A stretch of 64,000 nucleotides of DNA from Phycobacter azelaicus (GCF_014884385.1 NZ_WKFH01000003.1:1626001-1690000), one strand, 5' to 3'; shown: positions 8,404 through 17,997, numbered from the stretch's first letter. Numbers and translations are program-made. The notes: generated by a model from the letters alone, not told the origin.

Positions 8404-8422
8404 TGGTCAAATCATATGACCA
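8404..8422. promoter_or_regulatory. Candidate operator for the GntR/FCD regulator
   Basis: Perfect inverted repeat TGGTCA (8404-8409), 7-bp spacer, TGACCA (8417-8422), with nested TCATATGA (8412-8419). TGGTC/GACCA half-sites are characteristic of FadR-family regulators. It lies 47 bp upstream of the regulator start and about 135 bp upstream of the divergent aminotransferase. Binding is inferred. Confidence 0.55.
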
Positions 8423-8556
8423 CAGCCCGTGCAAGCCCGCAAGCGCTTCGCAATATATGCAAAGCAGGCATCACTATTCTGTAATAATAGGTCAGCTTTG
8501 TTGACTTAAGAGCCAGAATCATACTCTCTGGAACGACTCGTATCCGGGAGACCGCC

Positions 8557-9810
8557 ATGTCATTGAAAGAGATTTTTGCCAGCCGCGCGTTGCGCATGAA
8601 GGCCTCGGAAATCCGGGAGTTGCTCAAGCTGCTGGACCAGCCAGGTATTCTGTCCTTCGCGGGGGGCATCCCGGATCCGGCCCTGTTCCCCACCGATGCT
8701 TTTGGCGCGGCCTTTCAGCAGGCCTTATCCGGTGATCGGCAAGCACAGTCCCTGCAGTATTCTGTCAGCGAGGGTTATCTGCCCTTGAAGGAATGGATCG
8801 TCGATCGCATGGCGCGGCTTGGGGTCGCTTGCACACCAGACAACATCCTGGTCACGTCCGGCTCGCAGCAGGCGCTCGACTACATCGGAAAGCTGTTCCT
8901 CTCGCCCGGCGATACCGCCCTGGTGACGGCGCCGACGTATCTGGGTGCCCTAGCTGCCTTCAACGCCTATGAGCCGAGATACGACCAACTCAGTCTCGAG
9001 GGCAACCGCACCGTCCAAAGCTACGGGGACGAAGCTGGCGCGGTGAAAAGTGAGATCAAATTCGCCTACCTGTCCTCGGATTTTGCCAACCCCACCGGAC
9101 GGACCGTCAGCAGCGCGGCGCGCACGCGCCTTCTGGACATGGCCGAGGATCTGGACTGCGCTGTGATCGAAGACGGTGCCTATCAGGACCTGCGCTATGA
9201 TGGCGACCCGGTGTTGCCGATCCTCGCAATGGAATTGTCCCGGAAAGGATCCATCGAAGACTGTCGAACGGTCTACTGCGGTTCGTTTTCCAAGACGCTC
9301 TCGCCCGGGCTGCGTGTCGGCTGGGTAGTTGCGGCCAAGCCGGTGATTTCACAAATGGTGCTAATCAAACAGGCGGCCGACCTGCACTCTGCGACGGTGA
9401 ACCAGATGGCCGTGAATACCGTTGCGCGGCAGATATTTGACAGCCACGTGGAGACCGTGCGCAGGGCATATAAAGAACGCCGCGATGCAATGCTGGGCGC
9501 GCTCCAGCAGCATATGCCGTCCGGTGTACACTGGACCCGGCCCGAGGGTGGCATGTTCGTCTGGGTCACTCTCCCGGCAGGTATCGACAGTGCGGAGTTG
9601 TTGGCGCGATCGCTCGAGACTGTGAAGGTGGCCTTTGTGCCAGGACAGGCTTTCTTTGCCGATGGTGGCGGCGCAAACACACTGCGGCTCAGTTTTTCGG
9701 TGCTGGATGAAGCCGAAATCGAAGAGGGGATCGCGAGGCTGGGGCGTTTGATATCGGATGTTCTATCGGCGCCGGCGTGGACTCGGCAGCAGGCGGCCCA
9801 GATGGTATGA
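8557..9810 (+). CDS. PLP-dependent aminotransferase (class I/II, LysN/2-aminoadipate type)
   Basis: Fold-type I transaminase of 417 residues. Conserved elements in order are the N-terminal ILSFAGGIPDPALFP, the phosphate-binding TSGSQQALDYIGKLF, SSDFANPTGRT, the cofactor-binding EDGAYQDLRYD, the Schiff-base lysine Lys246 in GSFSKTLSPGLRVGW, and the C-terminal NTLRLSFS. This pattern is closest to 2-aminoadipate or aromatic/branched-chain aminotransferases of the MocR-like catalytic type, without the DNA-binding domain. GGGAG precedes the ATG by six bases. Substrate cannot be decided; control by the divergent GntR regulator is likely. Confidence 0.85.
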   Translation: MSLKEIFASRALRMKASEIRELLKLLDQPGILSFAGGIPDPALFPTDAFGAAFQQALSGDRQAQSLQYSVSEGYLPLKEWIVDRMARLGVACTPDNILVTSGSQQALDYIGKLFLSPGDTALVTAPTYLGALAAFNAYEPRYDQLSLEGNRTVQSYGDEAGAVKSEIKFAYLSSDFANPTGRTVSSAARTRLLDMAEDLDCAVIEDGAYQDLRYDGDPVLPILAMELSRKGSIEDCRTVYCGSFSKTLSPGLRVGWVVAAKPVISQMVLIKQAADLHSATVNQMAVNTVARQIFDSHVETVRRAYKERRDAMLGALQQHMPSGVHWTRPEGGMFVWVTLPAGIDSAELLARSLETVKVAFVPGQAFFADGGGANTLRLSFSVLDEAEIEEGIARLGRLISDVLSAPAWTRQQAAQMV

Positions 9811-9848
9811 TGTGCCTCTGATCCGCTCTTGTCGGAGCGGGGTTTGAG

Positions 9849-10148
9849 ATGAGGCCGCCCATGCGCGCAGTGATCATTGCCTTGTGTTGTTTGCCTATGG
9901 GCTGCGCTGTGTCCAGCTCTCATTTTCAGGGGATTGAGCCGGTGCGTGTGACGGTCGAAGGCAGCACCTTCGATCTGCGGCGACGGGGAACACTGGTTGA
10001 AGCCATCCGTGTGAACCCGCAGTACGCGCCTCGTCTTGGCCCCCTGCGGCAAAGAGCCAGCCGCGCAATGGCGCTGGCCAGCGGCTGTGACGTGGATTGG
10101 GTTATGGGGGATCAGGCAGTTCTATTGGGGCGTCTGAGCTGCCCGTAA
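9849..10148 (+). CDS. Small exported protein / putative lipoprotein
   Basis: Conserved-looking 99-residue protein with a short hydrophobic N-terminus (AVIIALCCLPMGC) whose cysteine resembles a lipobox, although the -3 residue is proline rather than leucine. The mature part has TFDLRRRGTLVEAIRVNPQYAPRLG and a late GCDVDWVMGDQAVLLGRLSC with two cysteines that could form a disulfide. Starts at ATG 9849 or ATG 9861. I do not know the function; it is probably periplasmic or outer-membrane attached. Confidence 0.65.
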   Translation: MRPPMRAVIIALCCLPMGCAVSSSHFQGIEPVRVTVEGSTFDLRRRGTLVEAIRVNPQYAPRLGPLRQRASRAMALASGCDVDWVMGDQAVLLGRLSCP

Positions 10149-10303
10149 GGCCTTTGTCGGCCCACAGCGGCTATGATGGCGGGGTTATCCACAAGATATA
10201 GTGGCCCTGGGCTGCCATCTTGCCTGATTTGGGGGCTGCGGCGTTGACTCATAGCCTTAGAACCTGCTGAGATTTCGGGCACAAGAATCACAAAGGGGCA
10301 GCT

Positions 10304-13300
10304 TTGCGTTTTTCCAAACTCAGGCTCAACGGTTTCAAAAGCTTTGTCGATCCGACTGATCTGATCATCGCGGATGGGCTGACCGGCGTTGTCGGGCCCA
10401 ATGGCTGTGGCAAGTCGAACCTTTTGGAAGCGCTGCGCTGGGTGATGGGAGAGACACGCGCCCGCGCCATGCGCGGTGGCGGCATGGAGGACGTGATTTT
10501 TGCCGGCACCTCTTCCCGGTCGGCGCGCAACTTCGCCGAGGTGAGCCTGCAGATCGACAACAGCGACCGGCTGGCACCTTCGGGGTTCAACGACAGTGAT
10601 CAGTTGGAGATCGTACGCCGTATCACCCGTGATGTGGGCAGCGCCTACAAATCCAACGGCAAGGATGTGCGCGCACGCGATGTGCAGATGCTGTTTGCCG
10701 ATGCCTCGACAGGCGCGCACTCGCCCGCGCTGGTGCGGCAGGGACAGATTTCCGAGTTGATCAACGCCAAGCCCAAGGCCCGTCGGCGGATCCTGGAGGA
10801 AGCGGCGGGCATCTCTGGCCTCTACCAGCGTCGTCATGAAGCCGAGCTGAAGCTCAAGAACACCGAACAGAACCTGTTGCGCGTTGACGATGTGATCGAA
10901 CAACTGGCCGGGCAATTGTCGCAACTGGCGCGGCAGGCGAAACAGGCGCAGCGCTACCGTGACATAGGTGAGAAACTGCGCCTTGCCGAGGGCATGTTGC
11001 TTTATCGCCGCTGGCGCGAGGCAGATGATGCCCGCCAGGCTGCCGAGGAAGACCTGCGCATTCGCATTACACAGGCGGCCAAGGCCGAAGCGCTGAGCCG
11101 TGCCGCGGGTGAAAAACGCGCCAGGGACGAAGAGGCCCTGCCGCCCCTGCGTGAAGAAGAGGCCATCGCGGCCGCGATCCTGCAGCGGCTTGTGGTCCAG
11201 CGCGATGCGCTGAGCGATCAGGAGGCGCAGGCACGGCAGGCGATTGAGCGGCTGACCTCTCGCATCCAGCAGCTTGGCAATGACATCGAACGCGAGGGCG
11301 GTCTGAACCGTGACGCCGGAGAAACCATCGAACGCCTCGAATGGGAGCAGCGCGAGCTGGCCAAGGCCAGCGAAGGGCACGACGACCGACTTTCCGAAGC
11401 GGCCGAGCTGGCGCGTGATGCGGGGCAGATCCTTGAGGCACGCGAAGAGCACTTGTCGCAGGTGACCGAGGATGTGGCCCGTCTTGCCGCGCGTCACCAG
11501 TCTGCTCGCCGTTTGGTTGAGGATTGCCAGCGGGCGCTGACCCGGGCGAGCGAGGAGGGAGAGAAATCTCGTGCCGCGCAGGAGATGGCACAGGAGGCGC
11601 TTGAGCAGTCCCAAGAGCGGTTTGAGGCTGCTGTTGCCGCCGAGGAAGACGCTCGCGAAGCAGCAGAAGCAGCCGAAGACGCTCTGGCTGCTGCCGATGA
11701 GCTACGCACCGATACTCAGGAGCGTGAGACCGAGGCCCGCTCGCAGCGTTCCGAAGCCGAAGGAGAGCTGGGCACCCTGCGTGCCGAGGTCACCGCGCTT
11801 GCCAAACTGGTGGAGCGGGACACGGCCGAGGGTGGTCAGATTCTTGATGAGCTGAGCGTGACACCTGGCTACGAGAAGGCTCTGGGTGCGGCTCTGGCTG
11901 ACGATCTGCGCGCGCCTTTGGCGGATGTAGACGGCCCGACGGGTTGGGTCACGCTTGCTGGCTATGACCGGGATGCACCCTTGCCGGATGGAGTTGAGCC
12001 GCTGGCGAAATACGTCTCAGGGCCAGAGGCTCTGGCGCGACGCATTGGTCAGATCGGCCTTGTCGAAGGGGATGCTGCGCGCGGTTTGCAGGCGCATTTG
12101 AAGCCGGGACAGCGGCTTGTCACGCTTGAAGGGGACCTCTGGCGCTGGGATGGTTATCGCGCATGGGCCGAGGATGCGCCCAGTGCCGCGGCCCTACGGC
12201 TTGAGCAGCTCAACCGGCTGGAAGCGCTGAAGCAGGATCTTGAGCGGGTTGGCGCTCGCGCCGACGGCGCCCGTGCGGCCCATGAGACGTTGCTACGCAA
12301 ACTGGAAGAGGTTTCTCAGGCGGACCAACTGGCACGCCAGGCCCGCCGCGCTGCCGATCAGCGCGTCGCGGATGCCGCTCGCGCACTGAGCCGCGCCGAG
12401 GCCGAACGCAATATGGCCGAGGGTAAGCTGGAAACCCTTGGGATCGCAGTGGCCCGCCATGATGAAGACGCCATGGCCGCGCGCCTGCAACTGAGTGAGG
12501 CGGAAAAGGCTTTGTCCGAACTTGGCGATCTCGATGAGGCGCGCAGCCTTGTCGAGGAGATCAAGCAGCAGGTCGAAGCGGCCCGGATTACCATGCTGAC
12601 GCATCGCTCGTCTCATGACGAGCTGCGCCGCGAGGGCGAGGCGCGCACCAAACGTGCGCAGCAGGTCACCAAGGAACTGTCGGGCTGGCGTCATCGGCTG
12701 GAGACCGCAGAGCGGCGGATTGAAGAACTGGCCGAGCGGCGCGAGGCGTCGCAGGAGGAACTGGAAGACGCCCATGCGGTCCCTGCCGAGATTTCCGAAA
12801 AGCGCGAAGAGCTGAACGAAGCCATTGAAGAGGCCGAGGCCCGCAAGGCGACAGCCACGGATGCGCTGGTCGCTGCCGAAGGTGTGCTGCGCGAGGCGGT
12901 TCAGGCCGAACGTGACTGCGAGCGCCTGGCGTCAGAGGCACGCGAGGCGCGTGCAGGCTCCGAGGCACGGTTTGAAGCCGCGCGGGAAACCGTGGCCCAT
13001 GCCGCCGAGCGGATCGCCGAGGAACAGAATTGCGCTCCGCAGGCTTTGCTTGAACAGCTCGATACAGACCCGGATCAAATGCCCTCGGCTGAGGTGCTGG
13101 AGGCGGAGGTGTCCCGTCACAAGCGACAGCGCGATGCGCTTGGGGCGGTGAACCTGCGCGCCGAAGAGGATGCCCGCGAAATCCAGACGGAACACGATGA
13201 GCTGGTCTCTGAAAAGCATGATCTGGAAGAGGCGGTAAAGACACTGCGCAGTGGCATTGCCAGCCTCAACCGCGAAGGGCGCGAGCGGCTGCTGACGGCG

Positions 13301-13759
13301 TTTGAACAGGTCAACGCCAGTTTCGCCATGCTGTTCACCCATCTTTTCGGTGGCGGCGAGGCGAACCTGGTGATGGTCGAAAGCGACGATCCCCTGGATG
13401 CAGGGCTTGAGATCATGTGCCAGCCGCCAGGCAAGAAACTGTCGACCCTGTCCTTGCTCTCAGGCGGGGAGCAGACGCTGACCGCCATGGCGCTGATCTT
13501 TGCGGTCTTCCTGTCGAACCCGGCGCCGATCTGCGTACTCGACGAGGTGGATGCGCCGCTGGATGATGCCAATGTCACCCGGTTCTGTGATCTTCTGGAC
13601 GAGATGTGCCGCCAGACAGACACGCGCTTTCTAATCATCACCCACCACGCCGTGACCATGGCGCGCATGGACCGGCTGTTCGGCGTCACCATGCAGGAAA
13701 AGGGCGTCAGCCAGCTAGTCTCGGTTGATCTGAAGAAGGCCGAAGCGCTGGTGGCGTGA
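10304..13759 (+). CDS. smc: Chromosome segregation protein SMC
   Basis: Condensin ATPase of 1151 residues that organises and separates the nucleoid with ScpA/ScpB (not in this window). The N-terminal Walker A GPNGCGKS is at residues 31-38, followed by the Q-loop region VRQGQISELINAKP. Long coiled coils flank a hinge at about 510-640. The ABC signature LSGGEQTL (~1050) and Walker B CVLDEVDAPLDD (~1080) complete the head. Translation starts at a TTG (MRFSKLRLNGFKSF) behind AAAGGGG, unusual but supported because the conserved N-terminus begins exactly there. Codon use matches the neighbours. Confidence 0.97.
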   Translation: MRFSKLRLNGFKSFVDPTDLIIADGLTGVVGPNGCGKSNLLEALRWVMGETRARAMRGGGMEDVIFAGTSSRSARNFAEVSLQIDNSDRLAPSGFNDSDQLEIVRRITRDVGSAYKSNGKDVRARDVQMLFADASTGAHSPALVRQGQISELINAKPKARRRILEEAAGISGLYQRRHEAELKLKNTEQNLLRVDDVIEQLAGQLSQLARQAKQAQRYRDIGEKLRLAEGMLLYRRWREADDARQAAEEDLRIRITQAAKAEALSRAAGEKRARDEEALPPLREEEAIAAAILQRLVVQRDALSDQEAQARQAIERLTSRIQQLGNDIEREGGLNRDAGETIERLEWEQRELAKASEGHDDRLSEAAELARDAGQILEAREEHLSQVTEDVARLAARHQSARRLVEDCQRALTRASEEGEKSRAAQEMAQEALEQSQERFEAAVAAEEDAREAAEAAEDALAAADELRTDTQERETEARSQRSEAEGELGTLRAEVTALAKLVERDTAEGGQILDELSVTPGYEKALGAALADDLRAPLADVDGPTGWVTLAGYDRDAPLPDGVEPLAKYVSGPEALARRIGQIGLVEGDAARGLQAHLKPGQRLVTLEGDLWRWDGYRAWAEDAPSAAALRLEQLNRLEALKQDLERVGARADGARAAHETLLRKLEEVSQADQLARQARRAADQRVADAARALSRAEAERNMAEGKLETLGIAVARHDEDAMAARLQLSEAEKALSELGDLDEARSLVEEIKQQVEAARITMLTHRSSHDELRREGEARTKRAQQVTKELSGWRHRLETAERRIEELAERREASQEELEDAHAVPAEISEKREELNEAIEEAEARKATATDALVAAEGVLREAVQAERDCERLASEAREARAGSEARFEAARETVAHAAERIAEEQNCAPQALLEQLDTDPDQMPSAEVLEAEVSRHKRQRDALGAVNLRAEEDAREIQTEHDELVSEKHDLEEAVKTLRSGIASLNREGRERLLTAFEQVNASFAMLFTHLFGGGEANLVMVESDDPLDAGLEIMCQPPGKKLSTLSLLSGGEQTLTAMALIFAVFLSNPAPICVLDEVDAPLDDANVTRFCDLLDEMCRQTDTRFLIITHHAVTMARMDRLFGVTMQEKGVSQLVSVDLKKAEALVA

Positions 13760-13888
13760 CGCATTTGCCGACCTTGGGTTCTGTCCTGAGCCGAGTGAGA
13801 GGAAACTCCCCCTTACATGATTGGGGAATTTCTTGTGCCAAGGACAGTCGAAGCTTAGTCTTTGAACAAAGTCCAAAGGAGAGCCCTC

Positions 13889-14353
13889 ATGCATCTAGCG
13901 AAACCCCTTGCCGCGACCCTTTTGTTGTGCCCCTTGGCGGCGCAGGCTGAAAACGTCTATGCGTCGGATGGGCAGAGCTTGGCGCGGTTCTTCCTTGAGG
14001 AAGGTGCTGAGGTTGAAACCACAACCGACAACGTGGGCGATCCCAAACTGCGCGTCGATTACTACGGCAGCGAGTTCTCGGTCTATTACTACGGCTGTGA
14101 GGACAACAGGAACTGTGATGCGGTGCAGTTCTTCTCTGGCTACCAGACCGATGGGGCCGTACGGCTCTCCACGATCAACGAATGGAACATGGAGAACCGC
14201 TTTGCCCGCAGCTATGTTTCTGCCGAAGGCTCCGCCCGGATCGAAATGGACATTTTCATGGGGCGCGACGGAATAAGCGCCGATGACTTCGCCCGCCAAG
14301 TGTCCATGTGGTCGCGCGCCATGAAGGACTTTGAAGAGTTCATCGGCTGGTAA
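13889..14353 (+). CDS. Exported YbjN-domain protein
   Basis: Secreted or periplasmic protein of 154 residues. A signal peptide (MHLAKPLAATLLLCPLAAQA, cut before ENVYA) is followed by a YbjN-like domain: SLARFFLEEGAEVETTTDNVGDPKLRV, then FSVYYYGCEDNRNCDAVQFF with a likely C-C disulfide, and the NEWNMENRFARSYVSAEG block. ATG 13889 with AAGGAG upstream is preferred over 13862. YbjN proteins are linked to type III chaperone-like folds and motility or stress phenotypes; the exported alphaproteobacterial version has no assigned role. Confidence 0.75.
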   Translation: MHLAKPLAATLLLCPLAAQAENVYASDGQSLARFFLEEGAEVETTTDNVGDPKLRVDYYGSEFSVYYYGCEDNRNCDAVQFFSGYQTDGAVRLSTINEWNMENRFARSYVSAEGSARIEMDIFMGRDGISADDFARQVSMWSRAMKDFEEFIGW

Positions 14354-14420
14354 GCCGAGGCACAAAAGAGTTTTGTTCAGGTCAGGGCGGCGTCACCAGA
14401 TCGTGACACCTCCCTGCGGA

Positions 14421-14438
14421 GTATCCGGGGTAGGATAC
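14421..14438 (+). promoter_or_regulatory. Hairpin covering the ribosome site of the next gene
   Basis: GTATCC (14421-14426), loop GGGGTA, GGATAC (14433-14438). The only Shine-Dalgarno-like sequence for the ATG at 14443 (TAGGA, 14431-14435) overlaps the 3' arm, so the folded form would hide it. A regulatory effect is inferred. Confidence 0.35.
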
Positions 14439-14442
14439 GTGA

Positions 14443-14802
14443 ATGAGACGTAATCTTGTTGCATCAATCCTGTTTCTCTGTCCGGTCAGTGTTCTTGCTG
14501 CGGACTGGACGTTGCGCCAGACGGATCGGCCTTTTGACGCGGATGAACTTGCGGCTCTGCCGGGGCAGTCGTTTGTCTTTTATGATGACGGAGAGGCGGC
14601 TTTCGGCGCCAACGGAGCCTACTCCTACACCTATTCGGCCGCAAATGGCGGAGGCACCCGTTGGGGCAGCTATAACCTGGCACCGGACGGAAGCGTCTGC
14701 ATCGATTTCGTGAACGGTTTTTCCCGCTGCGATCTTTATGTTCACAGCGGAAATCGCGTGGTGCTGATTACCGAAACAGGAGAGCGTTATCCCGTTCGTT
14801 AG
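14443..14802 (+). CDS. Periplasmic hypothetical protein
   Basis: Protein of 119 residues with a cleavable signal (MRRNLVASILFLCPVSVLAA / DWTLRQT). The mature domain contains FVFYDDGEAAFGANGAYSYTYSA, TRWGSYNLAPDGSVCIDF and NGFSRCDLYVHSGNRVVLIT, with two cysteines that probably pair. The pattern of short beta strands resembles small lipocalin-like secreted domains seen in Rhodobacterales, but I recognise no named family. Its stop overlaps the convergent transglycosylase gene by four bases. Confidence 0.65.
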   Translation: MRRNLVASILFLCPVSVLAADWTLRQTDRPFDADELAALPGQSFVFYDDGEAAFGANGAYSYTYSAANGGGTRWGSYNLAPDGSVCIDFVNGFSRCDLYVHSGNRVVLITETGERYPVR

Positions 14803-15971
14803 AGCCGGTTGAGCAGCGTTGGAGTGGGCCAGGCGTCGGCTGGCAGGCCAAGGCGTTTCTGTTCCGCTTGCACCGCGATCCGGGTTTTGGCGCCAAGAAT
14901 GCCGTCGATATCGCCCACGTCATGGCCCATGGCCTGGAGTTTCGTTTGCAGCTGCTTCATCTGCGCGCCGCTCAGCCCCTGATCGGGCTTTCCTGCGTCA
15001 TAAACCGCCGCGCCTTCCAGCCGGGTGGCGAAATAGGCGGCGGTCATCACATAGGTAAAGCTCTGGTTCCATTCGAAATAGACGTCGAAATTGGGATAGG
15101 CGAGGAAGGCAGGCCCCTTGTGCCCCTGTGGCAGGATCAGCGAGGCCGGTGTTGCCGGATCCGGCAGCTGCCCTTCCCGCGGGGCAACGCCCATACGGGA
15201 CCAGTCGGTGACGGGCAGCTTTTGCGCAGGCCCGGTGAGCGACAGATCGATGCCGTTGGGCAAGCGCACTTCCTGTATCCATGGCTCGTTCGGGCGCCAG
15301 CCTAGGTGAGACAGCATCTTGGCCCCGGACATCAGCGCATCGGGAGCTGAGGTCTTGAGTGTCACATGACCGTCGCCATCCGCATCAACGCCATTGTCGA
15401 GGATGTCGCGGGGCAGCATCTGCACCATGCCGATCTCTCCGGCCCAGGCGCCGGTGGTGCGGACGGGGTCAAAATCGCCATGGGAGAACAGCTCAAGCGC
15501 GGCAAAGATCTGCGGGCGGAACAGCGCGGGGCGACGGCAGTCATGGGCTAGCGTCACCAGCGCGTTGCGGGTGTTGAAATCCCCCTGGAAAGCGCCGTAG
15601 TCGGTCTCAAACGCCCAAAAGGCCAGAAGGACACCGCGATCAATGCCATAGGTGTTTTCGATCCGCCGGAAGATGCTGTCGTATTTCTTCGACATGGTCC
15701 GGCCGCGGTCGATCCGGTTCTGGGAAATGAGGCGGCGCGAAAACTCGATGAAGGGCTTTTGGAATACCCCTTGTGCCCGGTCCGCGCGCAGAACCTTGGG
15801 GTCCTGTTGGGTGCCTTTGAAAAAGGCGTTCACGGTGGCGGGGTCAAACCCGGCGGTGACGGCCTCCTGTTTCAGTCCTTTCACGAAATCGGAGAAACTG
15901 CCGCCGCATTGCGCCATGGCGCCTACAGGGAACAACACGGATGCGGCAAGGGAAAGGGCCAGTTTACGCAT
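14799..15971 (-). CDS. Lytic murein transglycosylase, MltB type, with peptidoglycan-binding domain
   Basis: Peptidoglycan-cleaving enzyme of 390 residues that releases 1,6-anhydromuropeptides in the periplasm. It has a signal peptide ending AMA/QC, an SLT_2 catalytic domain (~25-320) with the catalytic glutamate in FWAFETDYGAFQG and the family motif GEIGMVQMLPRDIL, and a C-terminal PG_binding_1 domain (~330-390: MKQLQTKLQAMGHDVGDIDGILGAKT). No lipobox is evident, so it is probably soluble. Convergent with the upstream-numbered small protein gene, with a 4-bp overlap of stop codons. Confidence 0.9.
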   Translation of the reverse strand: MRKLALSLAASVLFPVGAMAQCGGSFSDFVKGLKQEAVTAGFDPATVNAFFKGTQQDPKVLRADRAQGVFQKPFIEFSRRLISQNRIDRGRTMSKKYDSIFRRIENTYGIDRGVLLAFWAFETDYGAFQGDFNTRNALVTLAHDCRRPALFRPQIFAALELFSHGDFDPVRTTGAWAGEIGMVQMLPRDILDNGVDADGDGHVTLKTSAPDALMSGAKMLSHLGWRPNEPWIQEVRLPNGIDLSLTGPAQKLPVTDWSRMGVAPREGQLPDPATPASLILPQGHKGPAFLAYPNFDVYFEWNQSFTYVMTAAYFATRLEGAAVYDAGKPDQGLSGAQMKQLQTKLQAMGHDVGDIDGILGAKTRIAVQAEQKRLGLPADAWPTPTLLNRL

Positions 15972-16042
15972 GCGTTCGGTGTCCTTTCTAGACAGAAGGC
16001 GCCATCAAGAAACCGTATCAAGAGGCTTTGTCCCCTTGTGTG

Positions 16043-16954
16043 CTAGAAGAACGCCGCGATAGCAACCGTCAGCACGAGGCCAAGGCTCCAGGTTTTACAG
16101 AGCATTTCGGCGCAGCGGCGGATTGCGTGCGCATCAGCGCTTTTGGAACCACTCTCATTCACCCAGGGGAAATCACGCATTTCGCCATCGTAGGATCTCG
16201 GCCCTGCCAGCGCGACCTGAAGGGCGCGGGCCATTGCGGCTTCGGGCCAGCCTGCATTGGGAGAGCGGTGCTGTTTGGCATCTGCCGCAATGGCAGGCCA
16301 GTCGCGCAGGACGCCGCCGCTGGCCGCGATCAGCACGGCAGTCAGCCGGGCAGGGATCAGGTTCAGAAGATCGTCAAGCCGCGCAGCAGCCCAGCCAAAG
16401 TCCTCATATCGCGCGGTGCGGTAGCCGATCATGCTGTCGGCGGTGTTGATCATCTTGTAGGTGATCAGCCCAGGCAAGCCGCCCACCAGGAACCAAAACA
16501 CGGGTGCAACCACACCGTCCGACATGTTTTCCGCACCGCTTTCGATGGCCGAACGCGCCACTTGCGGGCCGGTCATATCGGCAGTATCCCGGCTGACGAT
16601 CATCGCCACGGCATCCCGTCCGCCCTGCAGCCCGCCCCGCAGGCCATGAACCACGGCCATGAGGTGCTCCACCAAAGAGCGCTGGGCGATAAGGATCGCG
16701 GCCACGATGATTTCGACAATCGGCCCTAGCAGGGAGAGCAGCGCGCCAATGATCAGGCCCGCTGCGACAAGAACCAGCACCGCCACCACACCCTTGGTGC
16801 GGCGGCCGCTGCCAGAATTCAATCGCGCGTCCAAGGCTTTGACCAGCCGCCCCATCACAGCGGCAGGGTGCGGCAGGTGATCCCAGAGCCAGCGTGGCTC
16901 TCCGAACATGGCATCCAGGATCAGTGCGAGAGACAAAATGGCCGCCGTGCTCAT
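16043..16954 (-). CDS. cobD: Adenosylcobinamide-phosphate synthase (CobD/CbiB)
   Basis: Inner-membrane cobalamin enzyme of 303 residues that attaches the aminopropanol arm to adenosylcobyric acid. Family motifs seen are [27 protein letters not shown] (in part), [29 protein letters not shown] and [14 protein letters not shown]. Four or more membrane helices are evident. The ATG at 16954 overlaps the cobC stop as ATGA, so cobC and cobD are translationally coupled. The longer open frame upstream is an artefact. Confidence 0.92.
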   Translation of the reverse strand: MSTAAILSLALILDAMFGEPRWLWDHLPHPAAVMGRLVKALDARLNSGSGRRTKGVVAVLVLVAAGLIIGALLSLLGPIVEIIVAAILIAQRSLVEHLMAVVHGLRGGLQGGRDAVAMIVSRDTADMTGPQVARSAIESGAENMSDGVVAPVFWFLVGGLPGLITYKMINTADSMIGYRTARYEDFGWAAARLDDLLNLIPARLTAVLIAASGGVLRDWPAIAADAKQHRSPNAGWPEAAMARALQVALAGPRSYDGEMRDFPWVNESGSKSADAHAIRRCAEMLCKTWSLGLVLTVAIAAFF

Positions 16955-17928
16955 AGGGCTGCCTCCAAACGCTCCCAGCCGTGATCCGGTGGCAGGCCTA
17001 GGCGCAGGTAGTTGGACGAATAGGGGAAGATGCGGCTCCAGAGATGGGCGCGAGCAAGCCGATCCTGCCAGGCGGCCGCATCGTCCACATGATAAAGCCG
17101 GAACAGATCCGTTCCCCCGGCTAGGTCTGCGCCCTTGGGCAGAACCATCGCGTCCAGGCGTTTTGCATCCTCTGCCAGCCTCTTGCGCGTCTCGGCGGCC
17201 CAAGCAGGATCTGACAGCGCCTTGATGCCGGTTTTCAGCGCTGGACCCGATACCGCCCATGGTCCTTGCAGATCCGAAAGTTGAGAGATCAAAGCGGGAT
17301 CACCAATGGCAAACCCAAGCCGCAGTCCTGCCAGCCCCCAGAATTTGCCAAAACTTTTCAAGACCAGTGTTCCGGGCTGATCGGCAAGGTGAATGAGGCT
17401 TTGCTCCGGGCAGACATCGCAAAAACTCTCGTCAATGATGCGCAACGGTGCGGTCAGTTCATCGGCTTTCCAGAGGCGTCCATCCGGGTTGTTCGGGTGT
17501 ACGGCGACGCAGGCCTCTGCTGGTTCGCATTCGGCCATGCGCCAGCCTTGTGCCTGAAAGGCCGCGGCATGTTCATTGTAGGTCGGCGTATCAATCCTGA
17601 CCCAGCGGGCGTCCGCAAGGGCCGGGACCAGGGCAATCAGTGCGGAGGCCCCCGGCGCGCCAAGGATGGACGCACCATGCGGAACCTTCCAGAAGTGGCG
17701 GGCTGCGTTGTGCAAGTCATCCGAAACGGCGGTATCTGGAAGGGCGGACCAATCGTTCGAAGAAAAGTCGGGCAATGGGTAAGGGACGGGATTTATACCG
17801 GTCGAAAGATCAATCCAGTCAGAACGTGCCCCGCCGTATTTGGCCACCGCAGCCGACAGGTTTCCGCCGTGATCCCTTACTGGAGCCTGCGATTGCAGAT
17901 CGCCGGTTGCCATGTTTTTCGCCGCCAT
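16951..17928 (-). CDS. cobC: Threonine-phosphate decarboxylase CobC (PLP-dependent)
   Basis: Aminotransferase-fold enzyme of about 325 residues that makes (R)-1-amino-2-propanol phosphate, the side chain used by CobD. Motifs include the glycine-rich [34 protein letters not shown] and the PLP lysine in [21 protein letters not shown] 17928 ([10 protein letters not shown]) is taken as the start; ATG 17913 is possible. Directly upstream on the transcript is a long inverted repeat (17936-17997). The pair cobC-cobD sits apart from the other cobalamin genes, none of which are in this window except the PduO-type adenosyltransferase at 58.3-58.9 kb. Confidence 0.9.
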   Translation of the reverse strand: MAAKNMATGDLQSQAPVRDHGGNLSAAVAKYGGARSDWIDLSTGINPVPYPLPDFSSNDWSALPDTAVSDDLHNAARHFWKVPHGASILGAPGASALIALVPALADARWVRIDTPTYNEHAAAFQAQGWRMAECEPAEACVAVHPNNPDGRLWKADELTAPLRIIDESFCDVCPEQSLIHLADQPGTLVLKSFGKFWGLAGLRLGFAIGDPALISQLSDLQGPWAVSGPALKTGIKALSDPAWAAETRKRLAEDAKRLDAMVLPKGADLAGGTDLFRLYHVDDAAAWQDRLARAHLWSRIFPYSSNYLRLGLPPDHGWERLEAAL

Positions 17929-17935
17929 TTGAGGC

Positions 17936-17997
17936 CCTGACCTGTAAAAAGCATCGATCCGTCGGTGCCGGACGAGAGCCGTATGAAACAGGTCAGG
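17936..17997 (-). promoter_or_regulatory. Long inverted repeat in the cobC leader
   Basis: Perfect 10-bp arms CCTGACCTGT (17936-17945) and ACAGGTCAGG (17988-17997) enclose 42 bases that themselves contain short complementary pieces (TCCG/CGGA). The proximal arm ends only about 8 bases from the cobC ATG and abuts its ribosome site, so an RNA stem here could affect cobC initiation. I do not see the conserved cobalamin riboswitch core, so this is not called a B12 riboswitch. Confidence 0.4.

Noticed and set aside
10112..11614. Minus-strand open frame of 500 codons inside smc
   Set aside because: It is the antisense of the coiled-coil-rich smc gene in high-GC DNA; the product has no family motifs and smc is certain on the other strand.
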